Source: Clostridia bacterium (lineage in GTDB: Bacteria > Bacillota > Sulfobacillia > SLMV01). From it: a DNA stretch of 44,969 nt. The stretch lies in assembly GCA_003551365.1 (NCBI GenBank), contig PUMM01000100.1:1-44969 (forward strand), written 5' to 3'. The notes under the pieces were generated by a model that ran no database searches, was not told the DNA's origin, and saw only the letters and a list, made by a program, of their open reading frames with translations. Shown here one piece after another: positions 24,393 through 33,722 of the stretch (position 1 is its first letter; each line of letters begins with the position of its first letter). The position numbers and the translations under genes are program-made.

Positions 24393-24698
24393 CTCGCAGG
24401 GCGGAATCGCAGTATCCAGAAAGATTATAACTGAACCCGTCCGATGATTCCACCTGATGGCAGCAGGACTTCCCTCCGTTTCGGAAAAGTCGGCAGGATG
24501 GGGGGTCTCCCCTTTCTACTTCTCTTCTACCAAAACCCTTTTGGGTTCGAGACCTCTCACCCTTTCCCAGCCCCGCTTCTGTCCATCAGATTCATACACT
24601 CGCGGCAGTGCGGGTGCGCGCAAAAGATGCGCTCGCCATGCACCTGATCCAGCTGTATATTGGAAGGAGAGCGGCAACGGGAAGGGGGAGGTCCGGCA
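24393..24698. other. Intergenic region without supported gene
   Basis: About 306 bases upstream of the MBL-fold gene. No reading frame on either strand looks coding. A short palindromic CCCTTTTGGG lies near 24537-24546 without further context. Confidence 0.4.
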
Positions 24699-24848
24699 GT
24701 GGTGCATATCCGCTTCGCTGTGCAGATACTGCGTCAGCTCTACGCAGAGATATCTCCACCTCCATACCTGGTGGGTCTTCTGGCCGCGGGAGCAGCCACG
24801 GCTATCGGACTGATACTGATTCTGCGACTCCGGCGGAAAGACCTGTAA
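24699..24848 (+). CDS. Small single-helix membrane protein
   Basis: A 49-residue product starting at GTG 24699, preceded by AGGGGGAGG at seven bases spacing. One clear membrane helix (YLVGLLAAGAATAIGLILIL) is followed by a positively charged tail RLRRKDL, which predicts an N-out, C-in topology. There is no family match that I know. The strong ribosome-binding site and clean membrane pattern support it, but it is short and isolated. Confidence 0.45.
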   Translation: MVHIRFAVQILRQLYAEISPPPYLVGLLAAGAATAIGLILILRLRRKDL

Positions 24849-25130
24849 ATTGTGCCCCGCACCAGACCGTGATGGCGACCCTGCCGCAAACCTGACCCCC
24901 CGGCGCCTGGCAGCAGGCCGGCTTGGCAGCCAATCTCATCCCCACCAGTCATGCCATCGACGGTTCTCACCCGACAGCATCGTGCGGGGACAAACCTGAG
25001 ATATTGGCAGCGATTGAGGCAGGGGGGCAGCAGTTCTCTGCCGCCCAACTGGGGTAGATGCTGGTGGCATGTACTGTGCAATCAGCGGAAAAGCGCTGAC
25101 GACGACCGGGGAACCTCCGGCGAAAAGTCT
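24849..25130. other. Intergenic region before the fhs terminator
   Basis: No coding frame or RNA element is recognisable between the small membrane ORF and the terminator hairpin at 25131. Confidence 0.4.
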
Positions 25131-25161
25131 ACGGGCTCCCGCGGGTTGCACGGGAGCCCGT
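25131..25161 (-). terminator. Terminator hairpin downstream of fhs
   Basis: A perfect eleven-pair stem (25131-25141 with 25151-25161) with a nine-base loop lies 24 bases after the fhs stop codon. On the fhs strand it is followed by AGACTTTTC, a short T run. The symmetric stem might also stop transcripts arriving from the plus strand. Confidence 0.8.
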
Positions 25162-25184
25162 CTGTTGTCCGGACAGTACCGGGT

Positions 25185-26948
25185 TTAAAACAGTCCTTCG
25201 ACCTTACCGGTCTCCGTATCCACATCCACGCGACGGAAGCCGGGATCGGATCCGGTTCCGGGCATCAGCTTGATCGGCCCGGCCACCGGCACCACAAAGC
25301 CGGCCCCCTTGTAGGTGAGGATGTCTCGGATATTCAGCTTCCATCCCTTCGGAACACCCTTCTTCTTCGGATCGTCCGACAGACTCAGATGCGTCTTAAC
25401 CATACAGGTACTCATGCGCTTGAGGTCAGGATCCTTCTCCATCCGGTTGAGCTTCTTGCGCGCCGAAGCGGTATACTCCACTCCATCGGCACCATAGACT
25501 TCTCTGGCGATCAGGTCAATGCGCTCCTCCAGCGGTGTGTCGAGTTCGTAGAGGAAGTCGAAATCGTTGGTCTCTTCGCATGCCTCAATCACGGTATCGG
25601 CCAGCTCCAGAGCGCCGTCTCCCCCGTGCTCCCAGTGGCGGGACTCCGCTACGCGGGCGCCCGCCTCTTCCGCGATGCGCCGGACCGCATCAATCTCATT
25701 CTGGGTATCGGTGTAAAACACGTTGATTGCCACTACCGGGCTTATGCCCGCTTTCTTGATGACGTTGATGCAGTGGACGAGGTTCTCGCATCCTTTCTCC
25801 ACCCACTCCACATTCTCTTCCCCATATGCGGGGTCCAGTGGACGTCCCGGCACCGGGTCAGGGGCCCCGCCGTGTGCCTTGAGGGCGCGGATGGTAGCCA
25901 CCAGGACCGCGGCATCGGGGATTAGACCGGACTCGCGGCACTTGATGTTCCAGAACTTCTCGAACCCAATGTCGGAACCGAAACCGGACTCGGTTATCAC
26001 ATAGTCATTGAGCTTGAGAGCGACGCGGTCCGCAACAATTGAGGACTGCCCGATGGCAATATTGGCGAACGGACCGGCGTGCACGAATACCGGCTGTCCC
26101 TCCAGAGTTTGCAGAAGGTTGGGATTGATGGCCTCGACCATCCAGGCCGTCATGGCGCCGTCCACTTCCAGGTCGGCAGTGGTTACCTCATTGCCGCGCT
26201 TATCGTAGGCGACCACAATGCGTCCAATTCGCTCGCGCATGTCCGCCAGGTCGCGGGCCACCGACAGAATGGCCATGACCTCCGAGGCGACGGCAATGGT
26301 GAACCCGGAGCTCATCATGAATCCGTCCATCTTGCCGCCCAGACCGATGATAATATCTCGCAGAGCCTGAGCACAGAAGTCAATGATCCACTTCATCTCC
26401 ACATTATTGGGGTCTATGTCCAGGCGCTTCAGGTTCCGCTTCTCCAGCGTCTTGTCGCCGTAGTTGAACTCGTGCTGCATGCGAGAGGTCAGTGCCGTCA
26501 TGCCCAGGTTATGCGAATTCATTATCGCATTAATGTCACCCGTCAGACCGAGCGAAAATGGAGTCAGCGGGACGCACTGCGAGAGGCCGCCGCCAGCCGC
26601 CGACCCCTTTATGTTCATGGTGGGACCACCGGACGGCTGTCGGATCGCCGCAGCAACCTTCTTGCCTCTCTTGCCCATCCCCTGGGTGAGCCCGATTGTT
26701 GTGGTGGACTTTCCCTCTCCAAGCGGTGTGGGAGTGATGGCGGTCACATCAATGTACTTGCCATCGGGCTGGTCGCCGAGGCGCTCCAGAACTGCCTTGT
26801 AGTCGACCTTGCCCACGTAGTGCCCGTGGGGGATCAGTTCCATTTCTTCCAAGCCGAGAGTCTCGCCAATCTCGAAAATCGTCTTCATCCTTGATTCTGC
26901 TTCCTCTGCAATTTCCCAGTCATCATGCTTTGTGGGATCCAGTGCCAT
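25185..26948 (-). CDS. fhs: Formate-tetrahydrofolate ligase
   Basis: A 587-residue enzyme with the P-loop-like [17 protein letters not shown] at about 71-87, [19 protein letters not shown], and [16 protein letters not shown] near residue 400. It joins formate and tetrahydrofolate with ATP to give 10-formyltetrahydrofolate, the entry step of the methyl branch of the Wood-Ljungdahl pathway and a source of one-carbon units for purines. The protein is slightly longer than the usual 555-560 residues because of its N-terminus and an insert near the C-terminus. The ATG at 26948 follows GAGGAGG. It has its own terminator and no other folate genes adjacent, so it is probably monocistronic. Confidence 0.97.
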   Translation of the reverse strand: MALDPTKHDDWEIAEEAESRMKTIFEIGETLGLEEMELIPHGHYVGKVDYKAVLERLGDQPDGKYIDVTAITPTPLGEGKSTTTIGLTQGMGKRGKKVAAAIRQPSGGPTMNIKGSAAGGGLSQCVPLTPFSLGLTGDINAIMNSHNLGMTALTSRMQHEFNYGDKTLEKRNLKRLDIDPNNVEMKWIIDFCAQALRDIIIGLGGKMDGFMMSSGFTIAVASEVMAILSVARDLADMRERIGRIVVAYDKRGNEVTTADLEVDGAMTAWMVEAINPNLLQTLEGQPVFVHAGPFANIAIGQSSIVADRVALKLNDYVITESGFGSDIGFEKFWNIKCRESGLIPDAAVLVATIRALKAHGGAPDPVPGRPLDPAYGEENVEWVEKGCENLVHCINVIKKAGISPVVAINVFYTDTQNEIDAVRRIAEEAGARVAESRHWEHGGDGALELADTVIEACEETNDFDFLYELDTPLEERIDLIAREVYGADGVEYTASARKKLNRMEKDPDLKRMSTCMVKTHLSLSDDPKKKGVPKGWKLNIRDILTYKGAGFVVPVAGPIKLMPGTGSDPGFRRVDVDTETGKVEGLF

Positions 26949-27368
26949 ACAATGACCTCCTCAGGATTGTTTTGTGTTCTCGCGAAGGGCACCCGCCGGT
27001 CTACAATCGGTGCGCGACACTAATGCGGCCACACTGCCTATTTCTTCTGGACGCTGCAAGCAAATCCTGCTCACAATTACGCTGAGACCCGGATTGAGCA
27101 TCGATTATGTGCAGCAAATTGGCCGGCCCCCTCTCCCAGGCGGCTCTTTCATCGCCAAAGCGGCATTCATGGGCCCACATGCCATGACGGTCGCGCAGGC
27201 GAGGGCGGGCAGCATAACATCACCTGCACCGGGGCGACGGGGCACCCATTTGCTGAAGAGGAATAGAGACCCCGGCGACGAATTATGCTACAAGGATGCA
27301 GCAGATCGGACAGACCGACAGTTCCGCCCGAGCAGTACAGGGGCTGCCAGTGAGGAGGGATCAGTGCA
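26949..27368. other. Region between fhs and the amphi-Trp gene
   Basis: About 420 bases. I looked for a tetrahydrofolate riboswitch upstream of fhs and did not see its conserved core. An open frame runs through the region on the plus strand without coding character. No tRNA or repeat was seen. Confidence 0.4.
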
Positions 27369-27638
27369 GTGTCAGAACGTGAAGAGGTGGTATTTTCCAC
27401 AGAGGAGAGCCTCAGCGTGCAGGAGATCGGTGATTTCCTGCTGCAGGTCGGCAAAAAGCTCAAGGACCAGGGGTACTTCACGGTAACCCGCGGCGAGGAG
27501 GAAATCGAGGTTCGCCCGAGCGGCAGCACAAAGCTGGAGCTCAAATATGAAATTGAAAATGGAAGAGAACACCAGTTCGAGATGGAGATTGAGTGGGATC
27601 CCGACGCAGATGAAGGCGGCAGGATCGTGATTCAGTGA
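27369..27638 (+). CDS. Amphi-Trp domain protein
   Basis: An 89-residue acidic protein. EEVVFSTEESLSVQEIGDFL, then VTRGEEEIEVRPSGSTKLEL and EHQFEMEIEWDP, match the amphi-Trp family, short proteins named for an amphipathic strand ending with a conserved Trp. The start is GTG at 27369, with GAGGAGGG upstream. The function is not known; in some genomes these proteins lie by membrane or DNA-metabolism genes. It stands alone between fhs and the ABC transporter operon on the plus strand. Confidence 0.82.
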   Translation: MSEREEVVFSTEESLSVQEIGDFLLQVGKKLKDQGYFTVTRGEEEIEVRPSGSTKLELKYEIENGREHQFEMEIEWDPDADEGGRIVIQ

Positions 27639-27857
27639 AACAACCAACTCGACACCCCCGGCCCCGATAAGTGGTGGCACATGGCGCCGCACACCCACCA
27701 GATCCCCCGCGGCCCCGGCAAGTCACCAGCAGAACTGACGGGGCCGATCGCATTTCACCAGATAATTAACTGTATCTTAACCTATTCGCAGTCTCAACCT
27801 CCTATAATGAGGGATGAGTATTATTGCATCAGCGACTGGCAAGGGAGGAGTGTGAAA

Positions 27858-28835
27858 GTGCAGACAATCGAAGTCCGGGACGTAACCAAGAAATATGGCG
27901 ACACGGTTGCGGTCAATCAGCTGACATTCAACGTCTCCAAGGGCGAGATACTCGGATTTTTGGGTCCCAACGGAGCGGGCAAGACCACGACCATGCGCAT
28001 CATCACCGGGTTCCTTCCACCCACCTCGGGTACGGTGCACGTGGATGGGATTGATGTGCTGGAGGAACCCCTCGAGGTCAAGGAGCGGATAGGATATCTA
28101 CCGCAAGACGCTCCAATATACCGGGAGATGACCGTCAAACACTACCTACAGTTCATGGCAGAGATGAAGGACCTCAACGCAAAGCAAATTGCCGGGGAGA
28201 TCGACCGTGCAGTTGAACAGTTGGAACTCCAACGGGTTTACAACCGCCTCTGCGGTAATTGCTCCCTGGGTTACAGGCACCGGATCGGATTGGCAGCTGC
28301 TCTGCTGGGAGACCCCCCCATACTGATACTGGACGAGCCGACTTCCGGGCTCGATCCACACCAGCGGATAGAGATACGTGATCTCATTCGCGGGCTGGCC
28401 GGCGAACGCACGGTCATCCTCAGTTCGCACGTGCTGCCGGAGGTACAGCAGACCTGCGAGCGGGTGGTGATCATCAACGACGGACGACTGGTGGCCGAGG
28501 ACACCCCCAGCGGTCTCGCCGCCCAGCTGACCGGATACTCGGAACTCAAGCTCTCAGTGCGGGGAGAAAAGGATGCGATTGCGCAGGAGCTGAACACAAT
28601 ACCGGGAGTGCATGATGTGGTGGCAGAATCCGTGGATAACGGCACGGTCACCTTTGCCGTGCACATGTCACCGGAGCGCGATATCAGGGTTGATGTGTTC
28701 AACCGCATGGCAGAAAAGAGCAGTCCCATCGTGGAGATGACCCCCCTGGGTGCTTCTCTGGAGGACATATTCATCCGACTGACCACCGAGGATCCCGCGA
28801 AAGAAGCAGCTGAAGAGGAGGATTCCGATGAGTAA
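27858..28835 (+). CDS. Gld-type ABC transporter ATP-binding protein
   Basis: A 325-residue ABC ATPase. Walker A GPNGAGKTT begins at residue 36, signature CSLGYRHRIGLAAALLG replaces the usual LSGGQ, and Walker B LILDEPTSGLDP has Asp159 and Glu160. A C-terminal extension of about 100 residues (from about residue 220) is like that of ABC-2 exporters such as GldA/CcmA. An upstream in-frame extension exists, but GTG 27858 has GGAGGAG at seven bases. It overlaps the permease start by eight bases. With the next three genes it forms a complete Gld-like exporter operon. Confidence 0.92.
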   Translation: MQTIEVRDVTKKYGDTVAVNQLTFNVSKGEILGFLGPNGAGKTTTMRIITGFLPPTSGTVHVDGIDVLEEPLEVKERIGYLPQDAPIYREMTVKHYLQFMAEMKDLNAKQIAGEIDRAVEQLELQRVYNRLCGNCSLGYRHRIGLAAALLGDPPILILDEPTSGLDPHQRIEIRDLIRGLAGERTVILSSHVLPEVQQTCERVVIINDGRLVAEDTPSGLAAQLTGYSELKLSVRGEKDAIAQELNTIPGVHDVVAESVDNGTVTFAVHMSPERDIRVDVFNRMAEKSSPIVEMTPLGASLEDIFIRLTTEDPAKEAAEEEDSDE

Positions 28836-29538
28836 GATCCTTTCGGTGGCCAAGAAGGAATTCACCAGCTACCTGTACACTCCGATGGCCTATGCCCTCA
28901 TGGCCGGCTTTTTGATCATCAGCGGCTACTTCTTCTCTGTATCAGTCCTGGGCAGCCGCTACGCCAGTATCTCACCGATGCTGGGCAACGCGGGGCTGAT
29001 CATGGTATTTGTGGCACCAATTCTGACCATGCGGCTGCTGGCCGATGAAGTGGGATCGGGTACCGCCGAAACCCTGTTCACCACTCCCGTCACCACCGGA
29101 CAGGTAGTGACAGGGAAGTTTTTGGGAGCATTCGGCCTGGTAACACTCCTGATACTGCTGATGATGATCTATCCTCTGGCTCTCGACTATTTCGGGAATC
29201 CGGACTGGGGTGCCACGCTGGCCGGATTCCTGGGCTTCTGGCTGATGGCCGGAGCATTTGTGGCTGCGGGGGTGTTCACCTCATCGCTGACGGACAGCCA
29301 ACTGGTGGCTGGCGTCTCCGGGGTGGCTCTTCTGCTTCTGCTGTGGATAATCGATTGGGCCGGCGGGGCACTGGGAGAGCCAGTACAATCGGCGGTCCGA
29401 CACGTCTCAGTCACCGAGCACTTCACGGATTTTCACCGGGGAATTATCGACACCCAGCATATAGTGTTCTACCTTACGATGATAGTGGCCTTTCTGTTTC
29501 TCAGCACACGAGTACTCGACAGTAAGCAGTGGCGATGA
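28828..29538 (+). CDS. ABC-2 permease (GldF-like)
   Basis: A 236-residue membrane protein with six predicted helices. It opens ILSVAKKEFTSYLYTPMAYA and contains LTMRLLADEVGSGTAETLFT followed by TPVTTGQVVTGKFLGAFG, the classical GldF-type pattern. It overlaps the ATPase gene by eight bases and is followed after 17 bases by the GldG-like gene. Substrate unknown. Confidence 0.92.
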   Translation: MSKILSVAKKEFTSYLYTPMAYALMAGFLIISGYFFSVSVLGSRYASISPMLGNAGLIMVFVAPILTMRLLADEVGSGTAETLFTTPVTTGQVVTGKFLGAFGLVTLLILLMMIYPLALDYFGNPDWGATLAGFLGFWLMAGAFVAAGVFTSSLTDSQLVAGVSGVALLLLLWIIDWAGGALGEPVQSAVRHVSVTEHFTDFHRGIIDTQHIVFYLTMIVAFLFLSTRVLDSKQWR

Positions 29539-29555
29539 GGAGGGAGTCACACAAC

Positions 29556-31181
29556 ATGAAGCGCTTCAAGCTAAATTCCATCTCCTGGAGAACCGTTCTG
29601 GGCGTCGTCACCCTCGTGGCGCTGGCTGCCACCCTGTTCTCCTTAATAGTCTACGGCACGCACGCCCAGACCTCGCGGGTGGCGGGCACGGGCACCAGCC
29701 TGCTGCTCATCGCTTACCTGCTCTCGGGAGGCCTGCGCCAGCTACAGTTTTTCCGGTCGCGCCAGTTTCTCCGCGGCTCTGCGAGCACGATTTACGCACT
29801 CGCCGTGATCGGCATTCTGGTTCTGGTAAATGTTCTCGCCGGCCAGACCGCTATGCGCTGGGATGTGACGGAGGCCAGGGAACACAGTCTTTCCGATCAG
29901 ACAGACACCATACTGCAGAACCTGGAACAGGAAGTGGAGATCCTGGCCTTCTTCCCCGATGACAGCGCAATAAAGGGAGAGGTCAGCGGCCTGCTGCGAG
30001 AGTACGAGTATCGCTCCCCACTGGTGGACGTCAGATTCATTGATCCCGAGGTCAATCCCGGCAAGGCATCTGAACACGAGGTGACAGATGCCTATACCAC
30101 AGTGGTCAAAAGTGGTGAGCGAACACACCACATCAGCATTCGCAACCTGTACGACTTCTCGGCCATAGAGCAGGGCGGTGATCCCGCTGATGTACAGTTT
30201 CAGGGTGAGCAGGCCCTCACCCGGGCCATCGCTCAGATCGCAGGAGACGTGGACATAAAGACCTACTTCGTGAAGGGGCACGGGCAACCCGGTCTTTACG
30301 ACAAATACAGTCAGCTGCGTAACTACATGGATGGGGAAGGATATCAACCAGGGCGATGGGACCCCGCACGAGACGGTCCCCTGCCGGAAGATGCCGATCT
30401 GATAATTCTGGCGGGCCCCACCAGTGATCTGCGATCCGAGGAAGTGGAGCAGTTGAAGAATTACGTGGACGAGGGCGGCCCCCTGCTGATTCTAGCCGAC
30501 ACCGTGCCGGGCGAAAACCATAAGTTTGAAAACCTGAACGACCTCGTCCGCCACGTGGGAATACAGATGCGACCGGACTATGTACAGGACCCGGTGCGCT
30601 CATACTACATGGATCCGGAAACCCCGGTGGCTCACATTGAGCACCACACCATAACTGATAAGCTGGTCCGGGATGAAATGGTGGTCGCGCTTCCGCAGAC
30701 GCGCAGCCTCACTGTCCGGGATGATGCTCCTGAGGATTACGATATCAGCAGGCTCCTGTTTGCCTCCGACCAGGCGAGCAGTGTCGTGGATCCCGATGAT
30801 GAACACGACGACATACCGGAAGTGGATGGACGCCTGGGCCTGGGATACGCAGTTGCGCGCCTCACCGAGGGTACAGGAAATGGCGAATCTGAGGACGATG
30901 AACCCGACAAGCAGCCGATCGCAGTGGTCATCGGTGACTCCGATTTCGTCGGAAATGAGATGATCGGTTTTCAGGGCAACTCTGATCTGTTCCTCAACTC
31001 CGTGCAGTGGCTGCTGGATCGCGAGGACCTGATAACCATTCGTCCGCGCGAGCCAGTTCCACGCCAGGTATTTGTCACTGCCTCGGAAGCACGTCTCCTG
31101 TTCTACGGCAGCACCCTGATCCTGCCCTTCATCGTCCTGGCGGTGGGAGGCACAATCTGGCTGCGGAGGAGGCACCTGTGA
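29556..31181 (+). CDS. GldG-like auxiliary membrane protein
   Basis: A 541-residue protein with N-terminal helices (about 13-35 and 45-60, then 76-95), a large acidic soluble region, and a C-terminal helix (about 510-535) followed by RRRHL. The soluble part has VTEAREHSLSDQTDTILQNL and ADLIILAGPTSDLRSEEVEQ then LKNYVDEGGPLLILAD, matching the ABC-transporter auxiliary (GldG/PF09822) family. ATG 29556 has GGAGGGAG upstream; the frame extends nine codons further up without support. Its TGA shares a base with the next ATG. Confidence 0.9.
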   Translation: MKRFKLNSISWRTVLGVVTLVALAATLFSLIVYGTHAQTSRVAGTGTSLLLIAYLLSGGLRQLQFFRSRQFLRGSASTIYALAVIGILVLVNVLAGQTAMRWDVTEAREHSLSDQTDTILQNLEQEVEILAFFPDDSAIKGEVSGLLREYEYRSPLVDVRFIDPEVNPGKASEHEVTDAYTTVVKSGERTHHISIRNLYDFSAIEQGGDPADVQFQGEQALTRAIAQIAGDVDIKTYFVKGHGQPGLYDKYSQLRNYMDGEGYQPGRWDPARDGPLPEDADLIILAGPTSDLRSEEVEQLKNYVDEGGPLLILADTVPGENHKFENLNDLVRHVGIQMRPDYVQDPVRSYYMDPETPVAHIEHHTITDKLVRDEMVVALPQTRSLTVRDDAPEDYDISRLLFASDQASSVVDPDDEHDDIPEVDGRLGLGYAVARLTEGTGNGESEDDEPDKQPIAVVIGDSDFVGNEMIGFQGNSDLFLNSVQWLLDREDLITIRPREPVPRQVFVTASEARLLFYGSTLILPFIVLAVGGTIWLRRRHL

Positions 31182-32569
31182 TGAAGCAGTGGAAAATGCC
31201 CCTGGCTGCTCTTTTGTTATTTGGCGCAATGCTGGCATGGGTTCTGGCGGGCGGGCCCTCTCCCGGAGCGGAGGAGCCCGCCCCAGATGAAGAGGTCGAG
31301 GATGAACAGATCAAAATCATTGAGCTGGATGACAAGGATGATATCTCCGAGGTCACCGTCCACTGGGATGGTCGCGATGACATCCGAATCGGCGCTTCCG
31401 GCGAGGGAGAGGAGCGGGAGTATCAAATCCTGAGCCCGTACGAGCGCCCCACAGATCAGGATCGAGCCCGACTGCTGTTCACCAGCGCAGCGGAGCTGCG
31501 AGTCAAAAGGGCAGTTACTGAGCAGCCGGAGGATCTCGCCGAGTTCGGACTCGACGATCCCGTGGGCGAAATGGTGGTGTCGATGGTCGACGGCTCCACC
31601 CACCGCGTGATCATTGGCGGAGCGAGTCCTCTCGGTGCCGGGCGCGATCATCCCGATCGCTACGTACAGATTGACGATGACGACACTGTATATCTCATGG
31701 GTGGTTCACAGATCGAGTTCATGACCGCCGAAGCTGACAGGTGGTCAGATCTGACCATGCTGGAGCTGGACACTGTACAGCAGATTGATGTGCGGGGAGA
31801 TGGCAGGTCGTGGAGCATCTCGCGCACAGATGATCCATTTGAATGGAAGCTGTCGGAGCCCCTGGACGCTCCGGCGCGGGGATCGACTGTCCGCAACTTC
31901 ATAAGTGAGTTTCACCGGCTGCAGGCAGTCGAGTATGCACTGGATGATCCGGCAGAGGACGACCTGGCGGATTTCGGTCTCGATGAGCCGGCAATGCGAA
32001 TCGGCTTTCATGACAAAGAGGCAGAGTACAAGGAGATTGAACTGGGGTCCTTCGCAGATGAAGAGCAGATGACCGTCTATGCCGCGGTGAGCGGCCGCCC
32101 CTTCATCTACATCACCGAAGCGGGGATAATGACCGTAACCGGAATGGAAGAAGCGGAGGACTGGCTGGACCGCCCCTTCGGTCCCCTGCGATATCGCGAG
32201 GTAACTGATGTGCAGTGGAAATGGGAGGGGGAGCATCTCAGCCTCACGCGCGAGGAAAATGACTGGATTCTCCGCTCGAGCGCGGGCGATGAGCTGAGTC
32301 GCCCGGATGCAGATGAGACGGAGGCGATCGTGCGAGAGGTGCTGGCCCTGGATGTCGACAAAGTGAGCATGCCCGATGAACTGCCGGACGACCTGGATCT
32401 GGAGGCAACCGACAATTATGTTCAGGTGCAGACGCAGGAGGGCACTGTACACCTCGACCTGCTCGACGACGCCGACGGACTCTACGGGATGGTGCGGGGA
32501 TACGAGGCAGTACACGCACTGTCACCGGAGGCACGCGAGGTCATGCAGCAGCTCAACGCACTGCGATAA
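31181..32569 (+). CDS. DUF4340 protein of the Gld-type operon
   Basis: A 462-residue protein with an N-terminal signal-anchor helix (about 7-24, MPLAALLLFGAMLAWVLAGG), a very acidic linker, and repeated modules, each with a pattern like DLAEFGLDDPVGEMVVSM and DLADFGLDEPAMRIGFHD. These repeats, with short beta strands, are typical of DUF4340, the usual fourth gene beside GldG in this transporter type. The start codon overlaps the previous stop (TGATG). The protein probably lies outside the membrane, attached by the N-terminal helix. Role unknown. Confidence 0.88.
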   Translation: MKQWKMPLAALLLFGAMLAWVLAGGPSPGAEEPAPDEEVEDEQIKIIELDDKDDISEVTVHWDGRDDIRIGASGEGEEREYQILSPYERPTDQDRARLLFTSAAELRVKRAVTEQPEDLAEFGLDDPVGEMVVSMVDGSTHRVIIGGASPLGAGRDHPDRYVQIDDDDTVYLMGGSQIEFMTAEADRWSDLTMLELDTVQQIDVRGDGRSWSISRTDDPFEWKLSEPLDAPARGSTVRNFISEFHRLQAVEYALDDPAEDDLADFGLDEPAMRIGFHDKEAEYKEIELGSFADEEQMTVYAAVSGRPFIYITEAGIMTVTGMEEAEDWLDRPFGPLRYREVTDVQWKWEGEHLSLTREENDWILRSSAGDELSRPDADETEAIVREVLALDVDKVSMPDELPDDLDLEATDNYVQVQTQEGTVHLDLLDDADGLYGMVRGYEAVHALSPEAREVMQQLNALR

Positions 32570-32577
32570 TCCGCCGC

Positions 32578-32600
32578 GGGCTGTTTAGAATAAACAGCCC
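32578..32600 (+). terminator. Perfect stem-loop after the Gld-type operon
   Basis: GGGCTGTTTA (32578-32587) and TAAACAGCCC (32591-32600) form a ten-pair stem with a GAA loop, eight bases after the DUF4340 stop. There is no T run downstream, so it may act as a processing or 3'-protection hairpin rather than an intrinsic terminator. Confidence 0.5.
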
Positions 32601-32656
32601 ACACGTGGTACTATCAATAATGAACGGTTACCATTTGCAGCTAAAGGAGAGGGAAT

Positions 32657-33703
32657 ATGCCGGCCAATCTCACGCCCGAATATCTTGAGGCAGAAGAACG
32701 TTGGCGCGAGGCCGATACGCCCGAGGACAAACTCGAAGCGCTGCACGATATGCTGCGAGCCCTGCCCAAACACAAGGGCACGGAGAAGATGCAGGCCGAA
32801 CTGCGCAAGCGAATAGCCAAGATGCGGGACCAGGTGGAAAAACAGAAGCGATCCCCCGCCGCCATTAAGCGGAAGCCAGACTGGGTGGTGGAGAAACAGG
32901 GTTCGGGTCAGATCATCGTGCTCGGCCCACCGAACTCCGGCAAGTCGTCGCTGGTGAACAGCCTGACCACTGCCGAACCCGAGGTGGGTGAGTATCCATT
33001 CACCACCACGCTTCCGGATCCGGCCATGATGGAATATGAGAATGTGCAGGTTCAGCTGGTGGATCTGCCGCCCCTGCACAGGGATATGTCTCCGGGCTGG
33101 ATGGCCGATGCCATGCGAGGTGCCGACGGGGCAATCATGGCACTCGATGTCGCTGACGACGACATCCTCGATCTCACCGAGGCCGCATTCGCGTTCCTCG
33201 CGGACAAAAACATCAGTCTGTACTGGCCTGAACACCTGCAGAGCGCGGCCGAAAGCCTCGGATCAGATGACTCACCACCCGATTCGGTGCAATCCTACCC
33301 GACACTGGTGGTGGCCAACAAGTGCGAGGACGAGGAGGCACAGTTGCGGCTGCAGCTCTTGCAGGAGATGTGGGAGACCTCGGGTTACCCACGTCTGCCG
33401 CTGATCCGCACTTCCTGCTACAGCGGAAATAACATTGAACTCCTGCGCACCTGCATATGGCAGCTGCTCGGTAAGGTGCGGGTTTATACCCGGCCTCCGG
33501 GGCGAAAAGCTGATCTGTCCGCCCCGTTTGTGCTCAAAAGCGGCTCTACTGCACTTGATCTGGCACATGCCATCCATAAGGATATAGGAGCTCAGTTCAG
33601 GTACGCCAAGGCCTGGGGCAAAAATACATTTGACGCCCAACACGTCGGGCCCGATTACGTGCTGACCGATGGTGATATCCTGGAGGTTCACAGCGATAAC
33701 TGA
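32657..33703 (+). CDS. Obg/DRG-type GTPase with C-terminal TGS domain
   Basis: A 348-residue P-loop GTPase. A charged, coiled-coil-like N-terminus (about 8-65) precedes G1 GPPNSGKSSLV (90-100). G2 is in the GEYPFTTTLPD region, G3 in VDLPPLHRDM, and a G4-like LVVANKCEDE, where the usual Asp is replaced by Glu. The last 60-70 residues (VLKSGSTALDLAHAIHKDIG to DYVLTDGDILEVH) are a TGS domain, as in DRG and YchF relatives. These proteins bind ribosomes or tRNA in most studied cases. AAAGGAGAGGG lies 8-10 bases before the ATG. It is the first of three overlapping or adjacent plus-strand genes. Confidence 0.9.
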   Translation: MPANLTPEYLEAEERWREADTPEDKLEALHDMLRALPKHKGTEKMQAELRKRIAKMRDQVEKQKRSPAAIKRKPDWVVEKQGSGQIIVLGPPNSGKSSLVNSLTTAEPEVGEYPFTTTLPDPAMMEYENVQVQLVDLPPLHRDMSPGWMADAMRGADGAIMALDVADDDILDLTEAAFAFLADKNISLYWPEHLQSAAESLGSDDSPPDSVQSYPTLVVANKCEDEEAQLRLQLLQEMWETSGYPRLPLIRTSCYSGNNIELLRTCIWQLLGKVRVYTRPPGRKADLSAPFVLKSGSTALDLAHAIHKDIGAQFRYAKAWGKNTFDAQHVGPDYVLTDGDILEVHSDN

Positions 33704-33722
33704 GGGGAGTGACGAACGAGAG

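Noticed and set aside
24530-24580. tRNA T-arm-like GGGTTCGAGACC
   Set aside because: No acceptor or anticodon arms could be built around it.
26949-27060. Tetrahydrofolate riboswitch upstream of fhs
   Set aside because: The conserved core sequences were not found on the fhs strand.
26974-27486. 170-codon plus-strand frame overlapping the amphi-Trp gene
   Set aside because: No family features; the amphi-Trp frame has ribosome-binding-site support and conserved pattern.
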